Assembly: GCF_025336525.1 (NCBI RefSeq)
Contig: NZ_JAOCZP010000002.1
Span: 124,001 to 188,000, forward strand
DNA length: 64,000 nt
Reading direction: 5' to 3'
Origin: Chelativorans salis
Lineage (GTDB): Bacteria > Pseudomonadota > Alphaproteobacteria > Rhizobiales > Rhizobiaceae
Shown here one piece after another: positions 18,717 to 27,468 of this stretch (its first letter is position 1; each line of letters begins with the position of its first letter). Under the pieces are notes generated by a model that was not told the DNA's origin, made no database searches, and worked only from the letters and a program-made list of their open reading frames with translations. The translations under genes were made by a program, and so were the position numbers.

Positions 18717-18733
18717 TGGCGGTAGAATGCGGG

Positions 18734-19666
18734 CTAGCGCCCCGGCCGTGACTGTTCGATCCCAGGGATGCCTCCGATCTGCTCGGTGAGGAAGTCAACC
18801 AGCAGCCGGACCCGCGCAATCCCCGCGCGCTCCGGGACGATCAGCATACTCAGGGCGACGGGCGGCGGTGAATGGTCCGGCAGGATGGCCATGAGCCGGC
18901 CGGTCGCCAAGAGATCGTCGACAAGCCATTGATGGGCAGGTGCAATGCCGCGCCCAGCGATAAGCGCCTCGCGCACGGCAAGTCCGTGGTTGACACGAAA
19001 CCGTCCTCCGAAGGGCACCGCATGGTGCTCGCCGCCTGGTCCCTGCAGTGCGAGGGTGTCGCTTCCCGCTATGTTCGACATCCGGATGCCTTCATGACCT
19101 GACAGCTCCTGCGGGACAGCCGGCGTACCCCGCGCCGAAAGATAATCTGGTGCCGCCACGAGCAGTCGCCGGGACTGGCCGAGAGACCGCAGCTTCAGCG
19201 AACTGTCGATGAGCGGACCCAGGCGAAGCGCGACATCGACACCTTCTCGGACAAGATCGATCCGCTCGTCGGTGAGGCTGAGGTCCACCTGGATGTCGGG
19301 ATAGCGGTCCTGAAACGCGAAGATCAGCCGGGTGACATGCAAGATACCGAAAGCCGCCGTGCAGGATATCCGGATCGTGCCGGCCGGCGCTCCGCGCGTG
19401 CCCCGTGCTTCATCACCGGCCTGCTCCACGAGACGGAGGATCTGGACGCTGTTGGCATAGTAGCGGCTGCCTTCATCGGTCATCGTGACACGCCGGGTGG
19501 TCCTGCTGAGCAGGGGCACGCCGACGGCTTCCTCGAGTTCTTGCAGATGCCGCGTGACCGTCGACTGTCCAACGCCCAGCTCCCGCGCCACTGCCGAAAG
19601 GCTGCCACGCTCCGCCACACGAACGAAGGTGCGCATGCGTTCGAGCGATACGTCCAATCTATCCAC
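18734..19666 (-). CDS. LysR-family transcriptional regulator
   Basis: 310-aa regulator with an N-terminal winged helix (MRTFVRVAERGSLSAVARELGVGQSTVTRHLQELEEAVG) and a two-lobe effector domain. It belongs to the branch often paired with divergent oxidoreductase genes, and here it is divergent from an NAD(P)H:quinone-reductase-like gene, with about 93 bases between the starts. That gene is its likely target. The gap has AT-rich dyad-like sequence (ATAATCATATGCAT) but no clear T-N11-A box could be fixed. Confidence 0.9.
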   Translation of the reverse strand: MDRLDVSLERMRTFVRVAERGSLSAVARELGVGQSTVTRHLQELEEAVGVPLLSRTTRRVTMTDEGSRYYANSVQILRLVEQAGDEARGTRGAPAGTIRISCTAAFGILHVTRLIFAFQDRYPDIQVDLSLTDERIDLVREGVDVALRLGPLIDSSLKLRSLGQSRRLLVAAPDYLSARGTPAVPQELSGHEGIRMSNIAGSDTLALQGPGGEHHAVPFGGRFRVNHGLAVREALIAGRGIAPAHQWLVDDLLATGRLMAILPDHSPPPVALSMLIVPERAGIARVRLLVDFLTEQIGGIPGIEQSRPGR

Positions 19667-19759
19667 TATTCGGCATAATCATATGCATTACCAGTCTCTA
19701 GCGGATCGATTTTGCATTGTCTACCTGTGGGTCCGTTTCCCACTATCGGAGCCGACCCT

Positions 19760-20542
19760 ATGAAAGTTCTGCTTGTTTTCGCTCATCCCGAACCGCGCTC
19801 GCTTAATGGGGCGCTGCGCGACGTTGCTATCAAGGAGCTTGAGGCCCAAGGCCAACAGGTGAAGGTGTCGGATCTGTATGCCGACCGCTGGAAATCCGAG
19901 GTCGACCGCGCCGACTTTCCGCCGCTGGCGCCGGACGCACGGCTCAAGCCGGCCGCGGCTTCCGGAGAGGCCTTCGCCGCTGATGCGCTGACCGACGACG
20001 TTAGAGCCGAGCAGGCGAAACTCCGGTGGGCCGACGTTCTGATCCTTCAGTTTCCTCTCTGGTGGTTCTCCATGCCGGCGATCCTCAAGGGCTGGGTCGA
20101 TCGCGTGTATGCCTACGGGTTCGCCTATGGCGTCGGCGAGCACAGCGATAAGCGTTGGGGTGATCGTTACGGCGAGGGGACCTTAGCTGGGAAGCGCGCG
20201 ATGCTGATCGTGACCGCCGGCGGCTGGGCGGAGCACTACGCCGAGCGTGGGATCAACGGATCAATCGACGACCTGTTGTTCCCCATCAATCATGGCATCC
20301 TCTATTATCCGGGCTACGATGTCCTTCCGCCGTTTGTGGCCTACAGGGTCGATAGTCTCGATGAGACCGGCTTCGAACCCGTGGCTGAGCGCCTGCGCGA
20401 GAGAATGCGTACGCTGGCGACCATCCCGCCCATTCCCTATCGGCGGCAGAACGGCGGCGATTATCTGATCCCGAGCATGCAGCTCCGCCCCGACCTGGGC
20501 AAACCGGGTGTGACCGGCTTAGCCCTTCACGTGGACGCGTAG
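19760..20542 (+). CDS. NAD(P)H dehydrogenase (quinone), NQO1/MdaB-like flavodoxin fold
   Basis: 260-aa flavoprotein: MKVLLVFAHPEPRSLNGAL is the FMN/FAD-binding first strand and loop, and FPLWWFSMPAILKGWVDRVYAYGFAYG the conserved middle block of the NQO family. A C-terminal IPPIPYRRQNGGDYL closes the chain. It reduces quinones or related electrophiles by two electrons in the cytoplasm. The start at ATG 19760 is set by the conserved first residues. Divergent LysR gene. Confidence 0.9.
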   Translation: MKVLLVFAHPEPRSLNGALRDVAIKELEAQGQQVKVSDLYADRWKSEVDRADFPPLAPDARLKPAAASGEAFAADALTDDVRAEQAKLRWADVLILQFPLWWFSMPAILKGWVDRVYAYGFAYGVGEHSDKRWGDRYGEGTLAGKRAMLIVTAGGWAEHYAERGINGSIDDLLFPINHGILYYPGYDVLPPFVAYRVDSLDETGFEPVAERLRERMRTLATIPPIPYRRQNGGDYLIPSMQLRPDLGKPGVTGLALHVDA

Positions 20543-20592
20543 GAACAATCGACCTGGCCTCGCCAACGAAGCGTGACAGGGTGATCTGTGGT

Positions 20593-21654
20593 CTATGCCT
20601 CTCGTGCGCCTAACCAGCGCAGCACGAGCGATTCCTCCTCGTCGAGACCCTTCAGGAGGCGCCTGTTGCTGCGGCGGATCTCGGCGAGTTCGGGGGCGAG
20701 ACGTCCCTCGGTCCACGCCTCGATCACAGCGGGGTGGATGTAGCAGCGGCGACATGTGGCGCGCGTATTGCGCAGCCGGCGTGCCACGCGGTCGATCACC
20801 GCGTTGAGCTCGCGCGCCGCAAGCCGCTTTGTTGGGGGCAGTTCCACGGAGGCCAGCATCATGGCAGCCGCACGCGTAGCACCCCAGGTGCGGAAGTGCT
20901 TTGAGGTGAAGGTTTCGCCTGCATGGTCATGGATATAAGCATTGACATCGTGCGAGTGCACGGGCCGGCGCTCGCCCTGCTCATCGATATATTGAAACAA
21001 CTGCTGTCCTGGCAGTTCCTGGATGGAACGGATGATGCGCCCCAATCGGCGGTCATGGAGCTTCAGTTTCCATTCCTTCCCGGATTTTCCGACGAAGGAG
21101 AAACGCAGCCGGGTTCCTTCCACCTTCACATGGTGGTTTTCCAGCGTGGTGAGGCCAAAGCTCATGTTCTGGCGCCGGTACGTGTCGTTGCCGATCCGGA
21201 TCATCGTGCGGTCGAGAAGCATTACAATTGAGGCGATGGCGCGCTCGCGCGGGATGCCGTGTCTTGCGAGGTCCTTTTCCACCTGCGCCCTCAGCTTGGG
21301 TAGGCCTTGGCCGAAGGCGACAAGGCTCGTGAACTTGGCTTCGTCCCGGAGGGTATGCCAGTCGAGATGGTAGCGATACTGCTTGCGCCCCCGCTGGTCG
21401 CGCCCGGTTGCCTGGATATGCCCCTCGGGATCGGGAGAAATCCACACATCCGTCCATGCTGGCGGAATGGCGAGCGTGCGGATGCGTGCTCGCGTTTCCG
21501 CGTCTTCCACCCTGGTGCCGTCAGCGGCGATATAGGTGAAACCCTTGCCGGCGCGCCGGCGGCGGATGCCCGGTTCGGTATCACTCACATAGGTGAGCTT
21601 CGCCCGTTGCGCGTCTGCAATCGGACCCTCCGGGGCCCGAGTGGGGACATCCAT
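20593..21654 (-). CDS. DNA topoisomerase IB (poxvirus-like)
   Basis: 353-aa type IB topoisomerase. It has the N-terminal motif LTYVSDTEPGIRRRRAGKGF, the block IPPAWTDVWISPDPEGHIQATGRDQRGRKQYRYH, and the catalytic domain with LTTLENHHV, FVGKSGKEW, FRTWGATRAAA and, near the end, CRRCYIHPAVIEAW, whose Tyr is the expected DNA-linking nucleophile. Enzymes of this class relax positive and negative supercoils. A frame 54 codons longer exists; the ATG at 21654 gives the usual family length though it lacks a strong ribosome site. Sporadic distribution in bacteria is known for this family. Confidence 0.93.
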   Translation of the reverse strand: MDVPTRAPEGPIADAQRAKLTYVSDTEPGIRRRRAGKGFTYIAADGTRVEDAETRARIRTLAIPPAWTDVWISPDPEGHIQATGRDQRGRKQYRYHLDWHTLRDEAKFTSLVAFGQGLPKLRAQVEKDLARHGIPRERAIASIVMLLDRTMIRIGNDTYRRQNMSFGLTTLENHHVKVEGTRLRFSFVGKSGKEWKLKLHDRRLGRIIRSIQELPGQQLFQYIDEQGERRPVHSHDVNAYIHDHAGETFTSKHFRTWGATRAAAMMLASVELPPTKRLAARELNAVIDRVARRLRNTRATCRRCYIHPAVIEAWTEGRLAPELAEIRRSNRRLLKGLDEEESLVLRWLGAREA

Positions 21655-22100
21655 TTTGTTCAGGTTCGTACTCCTCGTCCGGCACAACGGCGTGCGGTCA
21701 CTAATGAGCGGCAGGCGTGGATTGTTCCGCCTTTTCGGCCAGGAGAACCTCCTTTTGGCCACCGGAATGCGATGGAGAGAATTGCCGCAGGCTGCCTTCA
21801 ACAAAACGCGCCACATCTCTTACGGGTCTAGGCTCTTCTATAGGAGCGAACCTTGCCATTGCGTCTCCCACAATAGCGCGATCCCCTTCGCGCCCATTCG
21901 ACGGATGTGTAGTGGCGCGGTCAAGGTGATGTATCCGCCACCCCTCCATCGGCCTAGTCCCTTCCCGACCGGCTGCCGATCTCCCCAGGGTTAAGTTGAC
22001 ATCAAATATCATCTTTTATAACGGTCCCTGCCAGGCAGCCGCCGTAGGCGAAGCAACCCAGAGAAAAAGAATCAGTTGCTTTGATCGCAGGGGGCGTGCT
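21655..22100. other. Control region between topoisomerase and siderophore receptor
   Basis: About 446 bases between divergent genes. Apart from the iron box and promoter at 21996-22022 no gene or repeat is apparent. The open frames crossing it are antisense or extend from neighbouring genes without usable starts. Confidence 0.5.
21996..22022 (+). promoter_or_regulatory. Promoter with RirA-type iron box (IRO)
   Basis: TGA-N9-TCA at 21997-22011 fits the iron-responsive operator described for RirA in rhizobia. It overlaps TTGACA (21996-22001), with TATAAC 15 bases further on (22017-22022; short spacing). Placement on the -35 fits repression when iron is sufficient. A start site near 22030 supports translation from GTG 22101. 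Confidence 0.6.
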
Positions 22101-24218
22101 GTGCCTGTCCATTCGTTCTTCCGTCCTTTCAACCTTGCTCTGCTCGCGGCCAGTTCGCCGTCCTGGCCCGTGTTGCAGGCAGTCGCGCAGGAGGCGCCGA
22201 CGCAGCTTGAACGTCTGGAGGTGGAGGCCGAGAGCGACGACATCCTGGTCCAGGACGGCTATGTCGCAAAGCAGGACCGCATCGGCACCAAGGTGGATAC
22301 GCCGATCGCTGAGATCCCGCAGGCGATCTCGGTGGTGACGCAGGACCAGATCGAGGACCAGAAACCGCGCACGCTCAACGAGACCCTCGGCTACACGGCA
22401 AGCGCCAATCCGAACAGCTACGGCTTCGACAGCCGCTATGACGCTTTCTATCTCCGCGGTTTCCCGGCCCATTACAATGGACTGTTCCGCGACGGCCTGC
22501 GCCAGTACAACGGCCCCTCCGCCTGGTTCAAGACGGAACCCCACGGCATCGAGGGCCTCACGGTGCTCAAGGGGCCAGCCTCTTCCCTTTACGGCGTCAG
22601 TGGCCCGGGCGGCATTGTGAACCTGGTGACGAAGCGGCCGAAGGACGAACGGTTCCGCGAAATCGAGCTGCTTGGCGGCACGCATGAACGCTCCCAAGTG
22701 GCATTCGACTTCTCCGGGCCCGTTAACAATGAAGGCACGCTCCTTTACCGCCTGACCGGTCTCGGGCGACTATCCGAGACTGAGCTCCCCGGCTATCCCG
22801 ACGATAAGCTGTATCTGGCTCCCGCCATGACTTGGAAGCCGGACGAGGACACGAAGCTGACAGTGCTTGGCGAAATCTCCCGCGCGGTCACTGGAGGCAC
22901 TGCATTCTTCTACAACCCCGCTTACGGTGAAGTTTCGAATATCTATAGCGGCGATCCGGCATGGAACGACTTCACGGGAAAGCAGGGCCGCATCGGCTAC
23001 GAGTTCGAGCACCGCTTCAACGATGTGCTCACGGTTCGCCAGAACCTGCGTTTCAGCGGCGTCGATGCCGATTTGGAGTATAGCGGCCACTACGCAGCCG
23101 ACCCGGACGAGCCCGACGTGCTTGCCCGCTATTGGGGCCATTACAAGGAGGACATGAGGAACTTCGTCGTGGACAACATGGCGCAGTTCGAATTCGACAC
23201 TGGTCCGGTCAGTCACGTGGCCGTTGCCGGCGCCGACTACGGTTGGTCGGACTACGAAGCCTACAACGGGACGTCCTACTCCTCCGTTGATGACGTCGCC
23301 ACGATGCCGCTGTCCTTCTCGGGCAGTCAGACGATGCATCAGGTCGGCGTCTACCTGCACGACCAGATGCAGTGGAACGACTTTACCCTCTTCACCAGCG
23401 GGCGCTACGACTGGGTGGATACCCAAAGCGTCGATCACCAGTTCACGGAGATCGACCAGACCGACAAGGCATTTTCCGGCCGCGTCGGCCTTTCTTACCG
23501 GACGGAGTGGGGCATCGTTCCCTACGCAAACTACTCGACCTCGTTCTCACCCAATCTCGGCTTCGTCTATGACGGCGTGACCAATGAGAGACGGGTCGCG
23601 CGGCCGACCAAGGGCGAGCAGGTGGAGATTGGCGTCAAATACGAAATCCCGGACTCCAACGCCGTTCTCAGCGCAGCCGTTTTCAACATCGACCAGAAGG
23701 ACGGCGTCGTCTACGATGGCACCTTCGACGATGCCGGCAACCAGCGGCAGCGCCAGCTCGACCTGAACTCGCGCGGCCTGGAACTTGAGGCCGCAGCATC
23801 CTTCGACAACGGCTTGGAGCTCATTGCCTCCTACACTTACATGCGCATGAAGATCGAGAAGGGCGCCCCGGGCACGGAAGGCAACGAGCTGTCCTCCACA
23901 CCCAACCATATCTTCTCGCTCTGGGGCAACTACAAATTCCAAAGCGATGAACTGGCGGGCCTCGGTCTGGGCGCCGGCATCCGCTATGTCGGTGAGAGCT
24001 ATGGCGATGATCTCAATTCGTTCGAGAACGACGATCGCATCTTCGTCGATGCGGCGCTGTCCTACGATTTCGGCGCGAGAAATCCGAAGCTCGAAGGACT
24101 GATGCTGCAGGTCAACGCCAAGAACCTGTTCGACGAGCGCAAGCCGATCTGCACGGCCGGCAACTGCTACTGGGACGAAGGCCGCTCGGTCTTCGGCAGC
24201 CTGCGCTACAGGTTCTGA
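22101..24218 (+). CDS. TonB-dependent ferric-siderophore outer-membrane receptor
   Basis: 705-aa receptor. From GTG 22101 (AGGGGG six bases upstream) it has a signal peptide, then a plug domain (DTPIAEIPQAISVVTQDQIEDQKPRTLNETLGYT; LRGFPAHYNGLFRDGLRQYNG; LKGPASSLYGVSGPGGIVNLVTKRP) and a 22-strand barrel ending in the outer-membrane signal RYRF. There is no N-terminal signalling (STN) domain, so it does not drive an ECF sigma cascade. The plug style is that of hydroxamate-type siderophore receptors. First gene of a three-gene uptake operon under an iron box. Confidence 0.94.
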   Translation: MPVHSFFRPFNLALLAASSPSWPVLQAVAQEAPTQLERLEVEAESDDILVQDGYVAKQDRIGTKVDTPIAEIPQAISVVTQDQIEDQKPRTLNETLGYTASANPNSYGFDSRYDAFYLRGFPAHYNGLFRDGLRQYNGPSAWFKTEPHGIEGLTVLKGPASSLYGVSGPGGIVNLVTKRPKDERFREIELLGGTHERSQVAFDFSGPVNNEGTLLYRLTGLGRLSETELPGYPDDKLYLAPAMTWKPDEDTKLTVLGEISRAVTGGTAFFYNPAYGEVSNIYSGDPAWNDFTGKQGRIGYEFEHRFNDVLTVRQNLRFSGVDADLEYSGHYAADPDEPDVLARYWGHYKEDMRNFVVDNMAQFEFDTGPVSHVAVAGADYGWSDYEAYNGTSYSSVDDVATMPLSFSGSQTMHQVGVYLHDQMQWNDFTLFTSGRYDWVDTQSVDHQFTEIDQTDKAFSGRVGLSYRTEWGIVPYANYSTSFSPNLGFVYDGVTNERRVARPTKGEQVEIGVKYEIPDSNAVLSAAVFNIDQKDGVVYDGTFDDAGNQRQRQLDLNSRGLELEAAASFDNGLELIASYTYMRMKIEKGAPGTEGNELSSTPNHIFSLWGNYKFQSDELAGLGLGAGIRYVGESYGDDLNSFENDDRIFVDAALSYDFGARNPKLEGLMLQVNAKNLFDERKPICTAGNCYWDEGRSVFGSLRYRF

Positions 24219-24222
24219 GCGG

Positions 24223-25503
24223 ATGGCCGCAAACTCCTCCACTTCGCCGTCGCCTGCCGCCGTCGTCCTGGCGGTGGGCGGCCTCTATGTCGCGCAGAGC
24301 GTCATCGGCGGCATCACCTGGGCCGGCTTGCCGGCAGTGCTGCGCGACAGCGGGTTGCCTCTCGACAGCGTCGGATTGCTTTCGCTCATCGCGCTGCCAT
24401 GGGCACTGAAGTTCCTGTGGGCACCGATGGTGGAACGGTTCAGACTGCCCTCCACCGGTCGCAACCGGTCTGCTGTGATCGTGATGATAGGCGGCGGCAT
24501 CTGCATCGCGGGGCTGGCCGCTATAGGCCTGATGGGCCCCAGTACGATTGGCCCCGTCCTCGCTTGTCTTACATTGGTTGCCCTGGCTGCCGCGACCGTC
24601 GACATCGCCTGTGACGGTTACGCCGTGGAAAGCCTTGCCCGAAAGCACCATGGGTGGGGCAATGCAGCCCAGGTAGGTGGCGCCTATCTGGGGTCCGCCA
24701 TTGGCGGGGGATTATTTCTCGTCCTTGTCGCCACCTATGGGTGGGGCCTCGCCACTTGGAGCATGGCCGCGCTTCTCGTGCTTCTCGGACTGCCTTTCCT
24801 GCTGCGCTCGCGCGGTCTTGCCGCGACGGAGACCCGCTCGCATGTCCCCTCGCTCGCATCGGCTTTGCGCCGGTCCGAGATCCGCCGTGGGCTGCTGGCC
24901 GCGGCTCTCTACGTGCTTGCGCAGAAGACGGCCATGGTGATGCTCGGTCCGTTCCTTATCGACGCGGGGTTGGACCTTGCGACGCTAGGCATCCTCAACG
25001 GCGTCGGTAGCATGTTCATCGGACTCGCGGCGGCGCTTGCAGGAGGTGCGTTGGTAAGAAGGCTCGGCGCGCGCACCATGCTTGTGATTGCTCTGGTGCT
25101 GCAGGCGGGCGCGCTCTTCTTCTTCGCAACCCACGATCTCTTCCCGGATACCCCGGCTTCGGTGCTCGTTGTCGTGGCGGTGGCAAGCTCCTCCGGCATC
25201 ATGGCACTCGGGTTCGTCGCACTTTATGCCCAGTTCATGCACTGGTCGGACCCGCGCCAGGGCGGCATCGATTTCACTCTGTTCCAGTCAATGGATGCGC
25301 TGGTCTCAATGGCCGGCGGCGTGGTGGCCGGTTATGCCGCGCAGCATCTCGGCTACAGCATCTTCTTTGCCGCTGCCGGCTTAATCGCCGTCGCTATCGT
25401 GCCGGCGATCATGATCGTCACCGGACGGTCCACGACAACTGAAGGCGCCACGCCGGAAACCGCTCGTCCCGCTACGTTCATGCCGGTTGGGGAGAACAAA
25501 TGA
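24223..25503 (+). CDS. MFS ferri-siderophore importer, RhtX/FptX family
   Basis: 426-aa, twelve-helix carrier. The opening (GGLYVAQSVIGGITWAGLPAVLRDSGL) and LPWALKFLWAPMVERF mark the RhtX/FptX branch, which moves siderophores across the inner membrane as a single protein and replaces an ABC importer (rhizobactin 1021 and pyochelin systems). It starts four bases after the receptor stop and overlaps the next gene. Consistently, no ABC siderophore genes are present here. Confidence 0.9.
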   Translation: MAANSSTSPSPAAVVLAVGGLYVAQSVIGGITWAGLPAVLRDSGLPLDSVGLLSLIALPWALKFLWAPMVERFRLPSTGRNRSAVIVMIGGGICIAGLAAIGLMGPSTIGPVLACLTLVALAAATVDIACDGYAVESLARKHHGWGNAAQVGGAYLGSAIGGGLFLVLVATYGWGLATWSMAALLVLLGLPFLLRSRGLAATETRSHVPSLASALRRSEIRRGLLAAALYVLAQKTAMVMLGPFLIDAGLDLATLGILNGVGSMFIGLAAALAGGALVRRLGARTMLVIALVLQAGALFFFATHDLFPDTPASVLVVVAVASSSGIMALGFVALYAQFMHWSDPRQGGIDFTLFQSMDALVSMAGGVVAGYAAQHLGYSIFFAAAGLIAVAIVPAIMIVTGRSTTTEGATPETARPATFMPVGENK

Positions 25504-26588
25504 GCAGAAGCCTCCCGCTCCACGCCGAAACCACCATTGCATCGGCTTCACCGCTGGACGTCATGGCGAAGCTGCGCGACCATTTTATCGAGCATGGCAC
25601 CGTTTCCGGCTCCGACGATCGGTGGAGCGTCGAGTTCGACATCGGGACGGTTGATGCGGTCGCGGATGACGGTGCAATGCAGTTTCGAGTCTCCGCTGCC
25701 GATGCAACCTCGCTGGCCTATCTGCAATGGGGCGTGGTCGAGCATGTCTGCGAGTTCACGCCCGGCAAGGCGCCTGAGATCGACTGGCAGGGCGGCATCG
25801 CACCGGGTGCGCCGTTGCCCTATTTTCGCGAGATGCGCGTTCTGCGTGCCGCGCAGCTGACTCCGCGCATGCGACGTCTGACCCTTGTTGGCGACGATCT
25901 GCAGCGCTTCAGCCACGACGGCATGCATGTGCGGCTGCTGCTTGCGCCGGAAGAGGGCGTGAGGCCGGTCTGGCCAGTGATGGGTGCCGACGGCCGCCAG
26001 GCTTGGCCGGAGGGACCTCGGCCGGTTGCTCGCGTCTACACGATCCGACGCATCGACGTGGCTGCGGGCGAGATCGACATCGATTTCGTGCTTCACGAAG
26101 GCGTCGAAACGCCCGGCGCGAGCTTCGCGCTTGAAGCCAGATGTGGCGACGTAGTCGGCATGACCGGCCCAGGTGGGGGTGAGTTGGGCGAGGCCGACTG
26201 GTATCTCCTTGCCGGGGACGAGACCGCGCTGCCGGCGATCGGCCGCATGCTGGAGGAAATGCCTGCCGGCAAGCAAGTCGTCGCCTTGATTGAAGTTGCC
26301 GACGACGCCGAGCGTCAGGAACTTCCGACGAAAGCGGATCTCGACCTGCGCTGGCTCTCGCGCGAGGGCAGGCCGGCCGGCACGACGACGCTGCTTGCCG
26401 ATGCGGTCAGGGCGCTTCCTTTCCTTGGCGACAACACTTTGGTCTTCGTCTGGACGGGCTGCGAGCACGCCGCCGCCCGCGAGATCCGCGCTTATTTGCG
26501 CAAGGAGCGGGGCCTGCCGCGCCGGGATTGCCTCGTGGCTGCGTACTGGCGGCGGGGAATCTCCGGCGAGGTCGAAGGCAGTGATTGA
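25500..26588 (+). CDS. Siderophore-interacting protein (FAD-dependent ferric reductase) with DUF2218 domain
   Basis: 362 aa. The first roughly 95 residues form a DUF2218-type domain (TTIASASPLDVMAKLRDHFIEHG). The rest is the SIP flavoreductase: RPVARVYTIRRID for FAD binding, GPGGG, YLLAGDETALPAIGRMLEEMP for NAD(P)H, and VWTGCEHAAAREIRAYL. It removes iron from the imported siderophore by reduction in the cytoplasm. It overlaps the MFS gene by four bases (ATGA), completing receptor-carrier-reductase. Confidence 0.92.
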   Translation: MSRSLPLHAETTIASASPLDVMAKLRDHFIEHGTVSGSDDRWSVEFDIGTVDAVADDGAMQFRVSAADATSLAYLQWGVVEHVCEFTPGKAPEIDWQGGIAPGAPLPYFREMRVLRAAQLTPRMRRLTLVGDDLQRFSHDGMHVRLLLAPEEGVRPVWPVMGADGRQAWPEGPRPVARVYTIRRIDVAAGEIDIDFVLHEGVETPGASFALEARCGDVVGMTGPGGGELGEADWYLLAGDETALPAIGRMLEEMPAGKQVVALIEVADDAERQELPTKADLDLRWLSREGRPAGTTTLLADAVRALPFLGDNTLVFVWTGCEHAAAREIRAYLRKERGLPRRDCLVAAYWRRGISGEVEGSD

Positions 26589-26652
26589 AGTCGCTGCGAC
26601 TAACGAACAGACCGAGCCGCGGCGATAGCCATGCCGGCATACCCGCGGCGCT

Positions 26653-27333
26653 TCATCGGCGCTGACCGCCGGCGCCTGTCGACTCGCGCTTGCTGAGGTT
26701 CGAGACCAGATCGCTGAAGCGGTCGCCCTGCACGGCGACATGGTCGCGCAGGCGGGACCGCGCCGCCTCGGCGTCGCCGGCAAGGATCGCTTCGACGATG
26801 GCCGCATGCTCGCTGAAGGAGACCTTCATGCGGTTGCGCACCCGTAGTTGCAGGCGCCGGTAGGGGCGCAGGCGTCGGTGCATGGCTACACACTGCTCGG
26901 CGAGGAAGCCGCTGTGACTGGCCTCGTAGATTGCGTAGTGGAATACCTCGTTGTTGTAGTAATAGGAATCGGTGTCCTCGCTAGCCGCCGAGCGTTCGCA
27001 GCGCGCGTGGCTCTCCAGGATGGCGGTCTTATCCTCTTCGGTATGGCGGCGCGCTGCAAATGCCCCCGCCATGCTTTCGAGTTCGGCCATCACCTCGAAC
27101 ATTTCAAATATGCGGTTCGGCCCGGGATCGACGACGACCGCGCCACGCCTCGGCCGGATCTCGACCAGCCCGATGGCGCTAAGCTGCATCAGCGCTTCTC
27201 GAATCGGCGTGCGTGACACGCCGAAACGGGCGGCAAGCTGTGCCTCATCGAGGCGTTCTCCAGGTTCGAAAATCCCGGTGACGATGCCGTTTTCGATCTC
27301 GTCGCGCAGCTTGTGGAATGTGCTTTCAGCCAT
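26653..27333 (-). CDS. matR: MatR-like GntR/FCD regulator of malonate genes
   Basis: 226-aa GntR regulator with winged helix (LDEAQLAARFGVSRTPIREALMQLSAIGLVEIRPRRGAVV) and FCD domain (EVFHYAIYEASHS; SFSEHAAIVEAILAGDAEAARSRLRDHV). The ATG at 27333 has GAGGAACAG directly upstream. It is divergent from the malonate transporter and enzyme genes, as matR is in rhizobia, and a MatO-like palindrome lies between. Likely represses until malonate binds. Confidence 0.88.
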   Translation of the reverse strand: MAESTFHKLRDEIENGIVTGIFEPGERLDEAQLAARFGVSRTPIREALMQLSAIGLVEIRPRRGAVVVDPGPNRIFEMFEVMAELESMAGAFAARRHTEEDKTAILESHARCERSAASEDTDSYYYNNEVFHYAIYEASHSGFLAEQCVAMHRRLRPYRRLQLRVRNRMKVSFSEHAAIVEAILAGDAEAARSRLRDHVAVQGDRFSDLVSNLSKRESTGAGGQRR

Positions 27334-27378
27334 GCTGTTCCTCGAATGCGAGAGCCAGATCAAATACAAAATAATCGC

Positions 27379-27392
27379 TCTTGTATACAAAG
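27379..27392. promoter_or_regulatory. MatO-like operator
   Basis: TTGTATACAA (27381-27390) is a perfect 10-bp palindrome inside TCTTGTATACAAAG. It closely resembles the operator reported for MatR of Rhizobium leguminosarum bv. trifolii (TCTTGTA/TACACGA), and sits 46 bases from the matR start and 77 bases from the matP start. Confidence 0.7.
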
Positions 27393-27468
27393 AATTTGAC
27401 TCTGAGCACAAGATCGGCAAGCTGCAATGCTCATGCGGCGGGAGGGCCGCAATACCAGGGAGGACAAA

